Shown here: positions 55,692 through 64,000 of the stretch, one piece after another
Numbering within the stretch: position 1 is the stretch's first letter
Layout: the number at the start of each line of letters is the position of its first letter
NCBI RefSeq assembly: GCF_042660705.1
Contig: NZ_JBHSUQ010000001.1
Direction: 5' to 3' (one strand)
Length of the DNA stretch: 64,000 bases
Origin: Undibacterium_A arcticum
Lineage (GTDB): Bacteria > Pseudomonadota > Gammaproteobacteria > Burkholderiales > Burkholderiaceae_D
Translations under genes and position numbers: made by a program
Notes under the pieces: model-generated
The model's input: only the letters and a program-made list of their open reading frames with translations
What the model was told of the DNA's origin: nothing
Databases searched by the model: none

Positions 55692-56466
55692 ATGACACCC
55701 TTTGAATTTCGAAGCAAAGTCCGAAACGGCCAATTTCGAGAGCCCACGGCTGGCCATTGCGGTGATTTTGCGCAGGCCAATCTGGTCATTGTTGCGAAGG
55801 CCTACGCGGATGACTTTTTTCGCTTCTGTTTCCTAAATCCCAAGTCCTGTCCGGTGCTGGCGGTTGGTGAGCCGGGCCAATGGGACATGGCGGCTATCGG
55901 CACTGATATCGACATCCGCACCGATGTCCCCGGCTATTACGTCTATCGCGATGGCAGGATGGTCGAGGAACGAACTTCGCTGCAAGAAATATGGCAGCCC
56001 GATTTCGTCGTCTTTGCCATCGGCTGTTCCTTCTCGTTCAAGCAGATGCTGATACAGGCCGGTATCCGGTTGCGACATATCGAGCAACAAAAGAATGTCG
56101 CCATGTATCGCACCAATATCAAAAACAAAACGGCGGGACCGTTTGGCGGCGACATGGTGGTGTCCATGCGGCCGATGACGGCGGCATATGCCATCAAGGC
56201 GATTCAGATTACCAGTCGATTCCCCGCAATACATGGGGCTCCGGTTCACATCGGCAATCCGGCAGAAATTGGAATAGGCGATATCGACCGGCCTGATTTT
56301 GGCGATGCCGTGTCGATCCTTCCAAACGAACTGCCAGTATTTTTGGGCTTGCGGCGTGACACCGCAGGAGGCGATACGCACTGCCTGTCTGCCGATTGCG
56401 ATCACGCACAAGCCTGGCTATATGCTGGTTACTGATATTCCCAATTCAACATTGGCTGTGTTTTAG
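55692..56466 (+). CDS. DUF1445 family protein (putative D-glutamate cyclase/hydro-lyase), frameshifted near the C-terminus
   Basis: The protein (about 257 residues after correction) is of the DUF1445/YcsI family with GPFGGDMVVSMRPM and IHGAPVHIGNPAEIGI. The family includes vertebrate D-glutamate cyclase, which makes 5-oxo-D-proline from D-glutamate. The open frame ends at 56435 with an unrelated tail; a run of five T at 56340-56344 appears one base too long. Removing it gives PVFWACGVTPQEAIRTACLP and ITHKPGYMLVTDI, the normal family C-terminus, ending at 56466. It lies beside an MFS transporter and a 5-oxoprolinase, which fits 5-oxoproline metabolism. Confidence 0.82.
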
Positions 56467-56551
56467 CCCATGTGATCAGATCTTGCTGCAATTTTTTTGG
56501 GCAAGACAATTGCAAAAAGACCACGATTTGATAGATGGTCAGAATGAAAAG

Positions 56552-56718
56552 TAGGACTTACGCAAACAAGAAAAAAAATATCGTCTATCCGTTCGTCCTG
56601 AGTAGGTGCGCAGCACCGTATCGAAGGCTCGCCGAAGTCTGTGTATGCTTCGATACGCCCTAAAGGGCTACTCAGCACGAACGGAATTTTTTAGCTGGTT
56701 AAGTTTGCGCAAGTCCTA
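56552..56718. repeat. Nested inverted-repeat element (MITE-like) before the MFS gene
   Basis: Outer arms: TAGGACTTACGCAAAC (56552-56567) and GTTTGCGCAAGTCCTA (56703-56718), one mismatch. Inner arms: CCGTTCGTCCTGAGTAG (56589-56605) and CTACTCAGCACGAACGG (56668-56684), with GTATCGAAG and CTTCGATAC inside. The 167-base structure has no gene and ends 30 bases before the MFS ATG, so it replaces part of the spacer between DUF1445 and MFS genes. It resembles dispersed palindromic repeats of proteobacteria. Confidence 0.8.
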
Positions 56719-56748
56719 AGAAGAAATACACGAACTTAGGAGACATAC

Positions 56749-58035
56749 ATGAATGGCCAAGAGCAGATCATTGCAACCGACCCGGGATCCGATAGCCGGT
56801 TCTTTTCCTGGTTTTATGAACTATCACCCAAAGAGCGCCGCACATTTTGGAGTTGCAAGATCGGCTATGCGCTGGATGCAATGGATACGCAGTTTCTCAG
56901 CTTCGTCATACCGACCCTGATCGCTACCTGGGGCATCACGAAGGGTGACGCCGGTTTGATCGGCACCGTCACGCTGCTAACGTCGGCGCTGGGTGGTTGG
57001 CTTGCCGGTATTCTTTCCGACCGGATCGGTCGGGTAAAAACATTGCAGCTCACCATATTATGGTTTGCCTTCTTTACCGTCCTCTGCGGTCTCGCCCAGA
57101 ATTATCATCAATTGCTCATCGCGCGCGGATTAATGGGGTTTGGCATGGGCGGTGAATGGACCGCCGGCGCGATCCTGATCGGGGAAGTGATCCGGGCCAA
57201 GGACCGCGGCAAGGCGGTAGGCATGGTACAAGCCGGATGGGCTGTCGGCTGGGCCATGTCGGCAATTTTATATGCGCTCATGTTTTCGCTGCTTCCAGCG
57301 GAAATCGCGTGGCGCTCATTGTTTTTACTCGGTGTGTTGCCCGCCATCTTCGTTATCTTCATTCGTCGCTTCGTCGACGAGCCCGAGGTATTTGTCGAGC
57401 AGAAGCGCAAACAGGACAGCGGCGCAGCGCAAGCATCCTTTGCCGAGATTTTTTCCCCGGACATGATCAGCACGACGTTACGCGCCGTGCTGCTGACAAC
57501 CGGCGCTCAGGGCGGTTACTACGCGATCACGACATGGCTGCCGACGTTCCTGAAGACCGAGCGCCACCTGACCGTGCTCGGTACCGGCGGTTATCTGGCG
57601 ATGGTGATCCTGGGTTCCTATATCGGCTATATCGTCAGCGCCTTTCTCACCGATCGACTCGGACGCAAAAAGAATTTCATCCTGTTTGCGCTGGGTTCAA
57701 TGTCGATCGCATGGACGTATACCCACCTGCCGGTGACGGACTCGGTCATGCTGCTGCTCGGATTTCCGCTGGGGTTCTTCACCGCCGGCGTTTTCAGCGG
57801 TATGGGCGCTTTCCTCACCGAGCTATTCCCAACCCGGATACGCGGCTCCGGGCAAGGGTTTTGTTACAACATGGGACGTGCCATCGGTTCATTGTTCCCG
57901 TTCCTGATTGGCTGGGCCAGCCAGGATATGTCGCTCGGCTACGCGATTGGCATCTTCGCGGCAATGGCGTACGGCGTCATGATCATTGCCGCACTGACAC
58001 TCCCGGAAACCCGCGGCAAGCAACTTGAAGCATGA
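56749..58035 (+). CDS. MFS transporter, sugar-acid/metabolite-proton symporter type
   Basis: A 428-residue, 12-segment MFS protein with motifs GYALDAMDTQFLSF in helix 1, GGWLAGILSDRIGR (motif A), RGLMGFGMGGEWTAGAIL and TRIRGSGQGFCYNMGRAIGS. It resembles the aromatic acid/sugar acid symporters of MHS-like type. AGGAG precedes the ATG. It overlaps the 5-oxoprolinase start as ATGA and follows the DUF1445 gene, so it likely imports the substrate of that module; the substrate is inferred, not shown. Confidence 0.9.
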   Translation: MNGQEQIIATDPGSDSRFFSWFYELSPKERRTFWSCKIGYALDAMDTQFLSFVIPTLIATWGITKGDAGLIGTVTLLTSALGGWLAGILSDRIGRVKTLQLTILWFAFFTVLCGLAQNYHQLLIARGLMGFGMGGEWTAGAILIGEVIRAKDRGKAVGMVQAGWAVGWAMSAILYALMFSLLPAEIAWRSLFLLGVLPAIFVIFIRRFVDEPEVFVEQKRKQDSGAAQASFAEIFSPDMISTTLRAVLLTTGAQGGYYAITTWLPTFLKTERHLTVLGTGGYLAMVILGSYIGYIVSAFLTDRLGRKKNFILFALGSMSIAWTYTHLPVTDSVMLLLGFPLGFFTAGVFSGMGAFLTELFPTRIRGSGQGFCYNMGRAIGSLFPFLIGWASQDMSLGYAIGIFAAMAYGVMIIAALTLPETRGKQLEA

Positions 58036-61000
58036 TAAAGAATAGAGATATGGACATGAATAACGAAACCTGCATTTCAGATCCACGCTGGCAATTCTGG
58101 GTCGATCGCGGCGGCACTTTCACCGATATCGTCGCGCGCCATCCCAGTGGCAAGCTGTTAACCCATAAATTGTTATCGGAAAACCCGGAGCAATACAAGG
58201 ATGCGGCAGTCGCCGGCATCAAACGGCTGCTGGGTATCGAGCCGGACGACAACATTACGCCGGAACTGGTCGAAGCTGTGAAGATGGGTACCACCGTCGC
58301 GACCAATGCCTTACTTGAGCGAAAGGGCGATCCGACCGTATTATTGATTACCAAAGGCTTCCGCGATGCATTGCGTATTGCGTATCAAAACCGCCCCCGC
58401 CTGTTTGACCGCCATATCGTGCTGCCGGAACTGCTGTACAAAAAAGTCGTGGAAGTGGACGAACGGATCGGTGCCCACGGCGACATCATCCAACCGATCG
58501 ACGCGGCACAGGTCAGGCAGGATTTAACCGCACTGTATGCCGAAGGCTATCGCGCGGTCGCCGTCGTTCTGATGCACGGCTACCGCTTCACGCAGCATGA
58601 GGAAATCATCGGCCGCATTGCCGCTGAATGCGGCTTTACGCAAATATCCGTATCGCACAAGGTCAGTCCAATGATGAAGCTGGTGTCGCGCGGCGACACC
58701 ACGGTAGTCGATGCTTACCTGTCACCGATCCTGCGACGTTACGTCGACCAGGTCGCCAGCCAGATGGACGGCGTGCGCCTGTTATTCATGCAAAGCAACG
58801 GCGGTCTGACCGATGCCCACCGCTTCCAGGGCAAGGACTCGATCCTGTCGGGTCCGGCGGGCGGCATTGTCGGCATGGTACGCACCGCAAAAACCGCCGG
58901 TTTCGACAAGATTATCGGCTTTGACATGGGCGGCACATCGACTGACGTTTCACACTATGCCGGCGAGTTCGAACGTGAATTCGAAACCCAGGTCGCCGGA
59001 GTGCGGATGCGCGCGCCGATGATGAGTATCCATACCGTGGCAGCCGGTGGCGGCTCGATCCTGCATTTCGACGGCACGCGTTATCGCGTCGGGCCCGATA
59101 GCGCGGGCGCCAATCCCGGCCCGGCCAGCTACCGCCGCGGCGGCCAATTGGCCGTCACCGACTGCAATGTGATGCTGGGGAAGATCCAGCCCGGCTACTT
59201 CCCCAAAGTATTCGGCCCGCAGGCAGACCAGACGCTGGACCGCGCTGCAGTCGTGCAAAAATTCACCGAGATGGCAGAACACATCTGCCGCGCCACCGGC
59301 AACCGCCGAACCCCGGAAGAAGTCGCGGAAGGGTTCATTGAAATCGCAGTCGGCAATATGGCCAATGCGATCAAATTCATTTCAGTACAACGCGGCCACG
59401 ATGTCACCGACTATACGCTCACCACCTTCGGCGGCGCCGGTGGCCAGCATGCCTGCCTGGTGGCCGATGCCCTGGGCATGACTCGCGTGTTCGCCCATCC
59501 TTTTGCTGGCGTATTGTCAGCCTACGGCATGGGGCTGGCCGATCAGACCGCGATGCGCGAGCAGGCGCTCGAATTCATCCTGGCGCCGTCCGTGATTAGC
59601 ACACTGCAAGCCAGTCTGCAGGCGCTGGCCGCTGCAGCGCGCCAGGACTTGCTGGCACAGGGTGTCAATTCGGGCCAAATCGACGTCATCGAGCGTGTAC
59701 ATTTGCGTTACGACGGTACCGATTCCGTGATCGTGGTGCCGTTCGATTCGGTCGAAAACATGACCGTACAGTTCGAAGCCGCATACAAAAAACGCTATTC
59801 TTTCCTGATGAGCGACAAGGCGATGGTGGTCGAAGCGATTTCGGTCGAAGCGATCGGCCAGTCCGCCGACGGCGCCGAAGTGATCGAAGAACTGCCGCCG
59901 CGCGTCGGTGCGTTGCAGCCAGCCGAAATCGTCCGCCTGTTTTCGGGCGGTCAATGGCATGCCACCGCGCTCTATTTGCGCGAAGATACGCGGCCCGGCG
60001 ATATCATCCACGGCCCGGCAATCATCGCGGAAAAAAATGCCACCAATGTGGTCGAGCCCGGCTGGCAAGCCGAGGTGACCCCGCTCAACCACCTGGTGCT
60101 CAATCGCGTCGAAGCCCGCCAGCAGCGCAAGGCGATCGGCACCACGGCCGATCCGGTGATGCTGGAAGTGTTCAATAACCTGTTCATGAGCATTGCCGAG
60201 CAGATGGGCCTGCGGCTGCAAAACACCGCGGTCTCGGTCAACATCAAGGAACGCCTCGATTTCTCGTGCGCACTGTTCGACCGCGACGGCAACCTGATCG
60301 CCAATGCGCCGCATATCCCAGTCCATCTCGGGTCGATGGGCGACAGCATCAAGACCATCATCACCGAGAATGCCGGCAAGATGCAGCCCGGCGATGTGTT
60401 CATGCTGAACGACCCATATCATGGCGGCACCCATTTGCCTGACATTACGGTGGTCACGCCGGCCTTCGACAAGGAAGGGAAAGACATCCTGTTCTACGTC
60501 GGCTCGCGCGGCCATCACGCCGATATCGGCGGCATCACGCCGGGTTCGATGCCGGCCAACAGTACCGTGGTCGAAGAAGAAGGCGTGTTGATCAACAACT
60601 TCCAGCTGGTGCGTGGCGGCCATTTCCTCGAACAGGAAACGGTTGCGCTGCTGTCGTACGGTAAATATCCGGCTCGCAACATCCCGCACAACCTGGCCGA
60701 CCTGCGGGCGCAGATTGCCGCCAATCAGAAAGGTGTGGAGGAGTTGCTGAAGATGGTCGATCACTTCAGTCTCGACGTGGTGCAAGCGTACATGACGCAC
60801 GTACAGGACAATGCCGAAGAGGCAGTACGTCGCGCGATCACGGCACTGAAAAATGGCAGCTACGAATACGCGCTCGACAATGGCGCCGTCATCAAGGTCG
60901 CGATCCGCGTCGATCACAAAACACGTACTGCCGACATCGATTTCACCGGCACGTCAGCACAGTTGAACAACAATTTCAATGCGCCGAGCTCTATCTGCAT

Positions 61001-61685
61001 GGCGGCCGTATTGTACGTCTTCCGCACCCTGATCGATGAGGAAATTCCACTCAATGCGGGCTGTCTTAAACCGTTGAACGTGATCATTCCGGAAGGCTCG
61101 ATGTTGAACCCACATTATCCGGCGGCCGTGGTGTCGGGCAATGTCGAGACATCCAGTTGCATCACCAATGCGTTGTACGGAGCACTTGGCATTCTTGGGT
61201 CGGCACCGGGAACAATGAACAATTTCACCTTCGGCAACGCGCAGTACCAGTATTACGAAACCATTGCCGGCGGCTCGGGTGCCGGCAGCGGCTTCAACGG
61301 CACCGACGTGGTGCAAACGCACATGACCAACTCGCGTCTGACCGATCCGGAAATACTCGAATGGCGTTACCCGGTACGACTCGACAGTTATGAAATCAAC
61401 CCCGATTCCGGCGGCAAAGGTCAATGGCATGGCGGCAGCGGCGCCATCCGTAAGCTCAGGTTTCTCGAACCAATGACGGCTTCGATCCTGTCGAATAACC
61501 GGATCGTTCCGCCGTTCGGCGCCGCTGGCGGCGAACCTGGGAAATGCGGACGAAACTACGTAGTCCGCGTCGACGGTCAGCAGGAAGAGCTGAGCTTTGT
61601 CGCCACCACCGCCATGCAGCCAGGTGAAGTATTCGTGATTGAAACACCGGGCGGCGGTGGCTACGGCGCTTGGACCGCCGGGTAA
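58032..61685 (+). CDS. 5-oxoprolinase, fused HyuA-HyuB type
   Basis: A 1217-residue protein that joins a hydantoinase A domain (about 15-700; WVDRGGTFTDIVARHPSG, FDMGGTSTDVSHYAGE, SAYGMGLADQ) to a hydantoinase B domain (about 715-1215; FNNLFMSIAEQMGLRLQNTAVS, ending ETPGGGGYG). Fused enzymes of this length hydrolyse 5-oxoproline to glutamate with ATP. The first ATG at 58032 overlaps the MFS stop; ATG 58050 is also possible. With the DUF1445 protein it could convert D-glutamate through 5-oxoproline; the chirality handled is not known. The frame is intact. Confidence 0.9.
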   Translation: MIKNRDMDMNNETCISDPRWQFWVDRGGTFTDIVARHPSGKLLTHKLLSENPEQYKDAAVAGIKRLLGIEPDDNITPELVEAVKMGTTVATNALLERKGDPTVLLITKGFRDALRIAYQNRPRLFDRHIVLPELLYKKVVEVDERIGAHGDIIQPIDAAQVRQDLTALYAEGYRAVAVVLMHGYRFTQHEEIIGRIAAECGFTQISVSHKVSPMMKLVSRGDTTVVDAYLSPILRRYVDQVASQMDGVRLLFMQSNGGLTDAHRFQGKDSILSGPAGGIVGMVRTAKTAGFDKIIGFDMGGTSTDVSHYAGEFEREFETQVAGVRMRAPMMSIHTVAAGGGSILHFDGTRYRVGPDSAGANPGPASYRRGGQLAVTDCNVMLGKIQPGYFPKVFGPQADQTLDRAAVVQKFTEMAEHICRATGNRRTPEEVAEGFIEIAVGNMANAIKFISVQRGHDVTDYTLTTFGGAGGQHACLVADALGMTRVFAHPFAGVLSAYGMGLADQTAMREQALEFILAPSVISTLQASLQALAAAARQDLLAQGVNSGQIDVIERVHLRYDGTDSVIVVPFDSVENMTVQFEAAYKKRYSFLMSDKAMVVEAISVEAIGQSADGAEVIEELPPRVGALQPAEIVRLFSGGQWHATALYLREDTRPGDIIHGPAIIAEKNATNVVEPGWQAEVTPLNHLVLNRVEARQQRKAIGTTADPVMLEVFNNLFMSIAEQMGLRLQNTAVSVNIKERLDFSCALFDRDGNLIANAPHIPVHLGSMGDSIKTIITENAGKMQPGDVFMLNDPYHGGTHLPDITVVTPAFDKEGKDILFYVGSRGHHADIGGITPGSMPANSTVVEEEGVLINNFQLVRGGHFLEQETVALLSYGKYPARNIPHNLADLRAQIAANQKGVEELLKMVDHFSLDVVQAYMTHVQDNAEEAVRRAITALKNGSYEYALDNGAVIKVAIRVDHKTRTADIDFTGTSAQLNNNFNAPSSICMAAVLYVFRTLIDEEIPLNAGCLKPLNVIIPEGSMLNPHYPAAVVSGNVETSSCITNALYGALGILGSAPGTMNNFTFGNAQYQYYETIAGGSGAGSGFNGTDVVQTHMTNSRLTDPEILEWRYPVRLDSYEINPDSGGKGQWHGGSGAIRKLRFLEPMTASILSNNRIVPPFGAAGGEPGKCGRNYVVRVDGQQEELSFVATTAMQPGEVFVIETPGGGGYGAWTAG

Positions 61686-61745
61686 ATTTGCGTTAGCATC
61701 GGTAGACACCAGCTTGAAGAGTGTTGGTGATAGCTTGATCGTATT

Positions 61746-61792
61746 CAGTGCCACCACCATGCCAGCACCACGATTTTGTGGTGGTGGCACTG
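61746..61792. repeat. 14-bp perfect inverted repeat before marC
   Basis: CAGTGCCACCACCA (61746-61759) and TGGTGGTGGCACTG (61779-61792) flank a 19-base loop, 60 bases after the oxoprolinase stop. No T-run follows, so it may be a transcript-end structure or operator. Confidence 0.75.
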
Positions 61793-61813
61793 CGGGAGAA
61801 ATGGAGTTCACCC

Positions 61814-62920
61814 ATGCTATTTGACGGTTTTATCCAGCAGACTCTGGCCTCGTATTTCCTTGGCGGTTTAGTGAGCCTGTTGACTATTACCAATCCGCTG
61901 TCGAAGATCCCGCTATTTCTAGCGCTGACCAGCGATATGGACGCTGCCTTGCGGCGCCAGCAGGCGCGAAAAGCATGCATCTATGCCTTCATCATCCTGA
62001 CAGTAAGCTTGTTCGGCGGCGTGCTTATCTTAAAGGGATTCGGGATATCTTTTGGCGCGTTACGCATTGCCGGCGGCTTGACCGTTGCGCTGCTCGGCTA
62101 TCGGATGCTGTTTCAGAGTGCGGATACTTTCTCCGCTAGCGGACGGGCGGGGCAGCATATTGCATTTTTTCCACTGGCCATGCCGGGTATCAGTGGGCCG
62201 GGCGCCATTGCCGTGGTGATTGGCATCTCGACGGAAATTGCCGAGCTCAAGATTGGCATGAGAGAGGCGGCCGCCTATTTCGCGACAGTCGCAAGCATAC
62301 TGCTGACATGCATATTAATTTGGTGCACTCTGCGGTTCGCACAACTCTTTTCTCGATGGATGGGCCAGGAGGGTATGGACGCATTGAATCGATTAATGGG
62401 CTTTGTGATGATCTGCATTGGCGTTCAGTTCGTTGGCTCCGGCGTGCGTACGTTCATGCTGGGCCTAAGACCAGGCGCAACAATCCACGCAATTGGTGCG
62501 TTGCTGCATCGACTCTTTTTCATTTTCCTGCTGGCGTTCACAAGGAGCTATCTTCTCAATTGGCGCCGGGTCCGGAAATCCACCGGATCGGTCATGGCAG
62601 TTCCGGGAAAGTCGGCCGCACATGAATGGGGCGGTGCAACGCGAATTAGAGATCGTTCAATGTTATCCTCGGTGCTCTCCACCAATCAGACGCGGGAACC
62701 ATCATGGCAGGACAAACTGAGATCTCGAACATGGCCTTGTTCTGCGACTTCGAGAACGTCGCGCTCGGGGTGCGCGACGCGAAATATGCGCAGTTCGATA
62801 TCCGGCGCGTACTCGAGCGCCTGCTGCTCAAGGGCAGCATCGTGGTCAAGAAGGCGTATTGCGACTGGGATCGCTACAAGGAATTCAAAGGCACGATGCA
62901 CGAAGCGGCGTTCGAACTGA
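61814..62920 (+). CDS. MarC family membrane protein with uncertain 3' end
   Basis: The first ~218 residues are a MarC-type protein with six hydrophobic segments: SLLTITNPLSKIPLFLALTS, GGLTVALLGYRMLF and FFPLAMPGISGPGAIAVVIG. MarC proteins are usually about 200-220 residues. The open frame runs on for ~150 residues of different character, Arg/Ser rich and overlapping the NYN gene in another frame; a stop (TAA at 62466-62468) lies in the next frame exactly where MarC should end. I therefore infer a missed indel just before 62466 and treat only the first part as real. GGAG precedes the ATG. Function of the family is unclear. Confidence 0.7.
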   Translation: MLFDGFIQQTLASYFLGGLVSLLTITNPLSKIPLFLALTSDMDAALRRQQARKACIYAFIILTVSLFGGVLILKGFGISFGALRIAGGLTVALLGYRMLFQSADTFSASGRAGQHIAFFPLAMPGISGPGAIAVVIGISTEIAELKIGMREAAAYFATVASILLTCILIWCTLRFAQLFSRWMGQEGMDALNRLMGFVMICIGVQFVGSGVRTFMLGLRPGATIHAIGALLHRLFFIFLLAFTRSYLLNWRRVRKSTGSVMAVPGKSAAHEWGGATRIRDRSMLSSVLSTNQTREPSWQDKLRSRTWPCSATSRTSRSGCATRNMRSSISGAYSSACCSRAASWSRRRIATGIATRNSKARCTKRRSN

Positions 62921-63529
62921 TCGAGATACCGCACGTGCGCCAGTCCGGCAAGAATTCAGCCGACATCCGCATGGTCGTCGACGCGCTCGACCTGTGCTAT
63001 ACCAAATCCCATGTCGATGCCTTCGTCATCATTAGCGGCGACTCCGATTTCGCCGCTGGTATCGAAGCTGCGCGAGAACAATAAATACGTGATCGGTATC
63101 GGCGTGAAGGATTCGACGTCGGATCTGCTCAGTGCCAATTGCGACGAATTCATTTTTTACGATGACCTGGTGCGCGAGCAAAAGCCCAAACGCAAACCGG
63201 TTGAGAAAAAAGCGCCGGCAAAGGCCGCTGCCAATGGCACGGTAAAAGCAACGCAGCCGAAGAGCGAAGACGACAAGCGGCAGGAAGCCTTCGATTTCAT
63301 TGTCGAAACCATTGAAGCCTTGAGCGCCGAGCGTGGCGAGGACAAGATGTGGGGATCGATGGTGAAACAAACGATGAAGCGGCGCAGGCCCGGATTCACC
63401 GAATCGGCATACGGCTACCGATCGTTCAGGGAACTGGTAGAGGATGCACAGAAACACCATCTTCTGCAGATGGTACGCGACGAGAAGTCGGGCCAGTATA
63501 CGGTGCGTTTGCCGGCCGCTGACGAATAG
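62704..63529 (+). CDS. NYN-domain protein with C-terminal OST-HTH/LOTUS domain, frameshifted
   Basis: Residues from 62704 give a NYN (PIN-like) RNase domain: MALFCDFENVALGVRDAKYA with the catalytic Asp, IRMVVDALDLCY and IISGDSDF with the conserved acidic residues. The frame then breaks near 63051, where GATTTCGCCG lacks two bases (TC) compared with the expected FSPLVSKLRE; the second frame continues with SPLVSKLRENNKYVIGIGV, a Lys/Ala linker and a C-terminal winged-helix-like domain (WGSMVKQTMKRRRPGFTESA). The NYN plus OST-HTH layout is found in RNA-binding/cleaving proteins such as the LabA/DUF88 group. Total length would be about 275 residues. Confidence 0.83.
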
Positions 63530-63721
63530 TCGAGCGGAATAGCCAAGCGCGACATCGACGGTCCGATTCTGATCCAAGCAGGCGTTCACCATCCACCATG
63601 AACACGAGCGCACTTGATGCGGCCGTGTTCATGACGTGGTTAGGTGGTGAATCTCCTATCCTGTGTACTTGCCCGGCTGGACGAACTTGCTCGTTAATAC
63701 ATCTGTAAAATTTTTATCGAT

Positions 63722-63913
63722 TTACCAGCGTATCAGCGGCACAGATATCCCGGGCAGAATGCCAGCCACTGCCAGTATCACCAAGATCAACAAAATGATG
63801 AAGAGCACGCGCACGATTTGCCCAATCGGCGCCGGCAACGGCAGCATACCGATGAGCCACCAGATCAATCCAAAGACAATCAGATACACAATCAGGCTAA
63901 TTATTAAGCTCAT
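63722..63913 (-). CDS. Thivi_2564-type small membrane protein
   Basis: A 63-residue hydrophobic peptide with two membrane segments (SLIISLIVYLIVFGLIWWLI and IVRVLFIILLILVILAVAGI) separated by PLPAPIG. AAAGGA lies 6 bases before the ATG on the minus strand. It matches short membrane proteins of the Thivi_2564 type that are common in proteobacteria and of unknown function. Confidence 0.8.
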   Translation of the reverse strand: MSLIISLIVYLIVFGLIWWLIGMLPLPAPIGQIVRVLFIILLILVILAVAGILPGISVPLIRW

Positions 63914-64000
63914 TTTTTTCCTTTAGCGTGGTTAAGTAAACGTTATCCCAACCTGCGTTGCCGGCAGATTGCCGTTTCTAGTCTTATTCCTGGACAGCGA

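Noticed and set aside
59517..60917. 466-codon minus-strand open frame inside the 5-oxoprolinase
   Set aside because: Antisense shadow of a complete HyuA-HyuB gene.

Overview
The window looks like a chromosomal segment of a betaproteobacterium, probably Burkholderiales/Oxalobacteraceae. This is inferred from gene families and gene order (thrS-infC-rpmI-rplT-pheS-pheT-ihfA-merR, a 'Xanthomonas-type' aryl polyene locus, imuA-imuB-dnaE2, Thivi_2564-like peptide); no database was searched. GC content looks moderate to high. No CRISPR array, prophage or plasmid replication gene was seen. One complete IS30-family insertion sequence is present.

Layout. (1) 0.1-5.2 kb: a redox/stress regulatory group: DksA/TraR-type zinc-finger protein, phasin, Fnr/Crp-type regulator, NarL-type response regulator, PAS histidine kinase and UspA. 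A perfect FNR-type site (TTGAT-N4-ATCAA) lies upstream of the phasin gene. (2) 6.1-8.7 kb: a two-gene cheZ-cheA unit without other chemotaxis genes nearby. (3) 9.3-27.0 kb: a 19-gene, tightly overlapped aryl-polyene-type pigment locus. It holds ketosynthases, a chain-length factor, two ACPs, a ligase/dehydratase fusion, ketoreductase, dehydratase, aromatic amino acid ammonia-lyase, acyltransferases, glycosyltransferase, thioesterase, LolA-like and MMPL export proteins, a flavin-dependent halogenase-like enzyme and a dedicated phosphopantetheinyl transferase. (4) 27.0-28.4 kb: Kef-type antiporter. (5) 28.5-36.8 kb: tRNA-Val(GAC) and the translation operon block. (6) 37-43 kb: solute-binding protein, prfC, a 194-bp duplicated repeat and an acyltransferase-3 protein. 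(7) 43-48.8 kb: IS30, DHA2 MFS exporter, YegD-type Hsp70, a small exported protein and a Mut7-C protein. (8) 48.8-54.6 kb: the SOS mutasome imuA-imuB-dnaE2 with a perfect LexA box shared with a truncated, divergent cho. (9) 54.6-61.7 kb: LysR regulator, DUF1445 protein, MFS transporter and fused 5-oxoprolinase, together a plausible D-glutamate/5-oxoproline use module. (10) 61.8-64 kb: MarC, a NYN/OST-HTH protein and a small membrane protein.

The biosynthetic locus reads as one pathway. The ammonia-lyase could supply an aryl acid; the ligase domain would activate it onto an ACP; KS/CLF, KR and the two dehydratases would build the conjugated polyene; the halogenase-like protein may decorate it; acyltransferases, glycosyltransferase, LolA-like protein, lipoprotein and MMPL protein would attach and move the product to the outer membrane.

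A striking property is the number of genes whose reading frame breaks at or near short homopolymers: histidine kinase, uspA, kef-like, thrS, pheS, lysR (twice), DUF1445, NYN and probably marC. Because thrS and pheS are normally essential, many of these are more likely sequence or assembly indels than real pseudogenes. In contrast, the loss of the phospho-acceptor His in the histidine kinase is a substitution that indel error does not explain.
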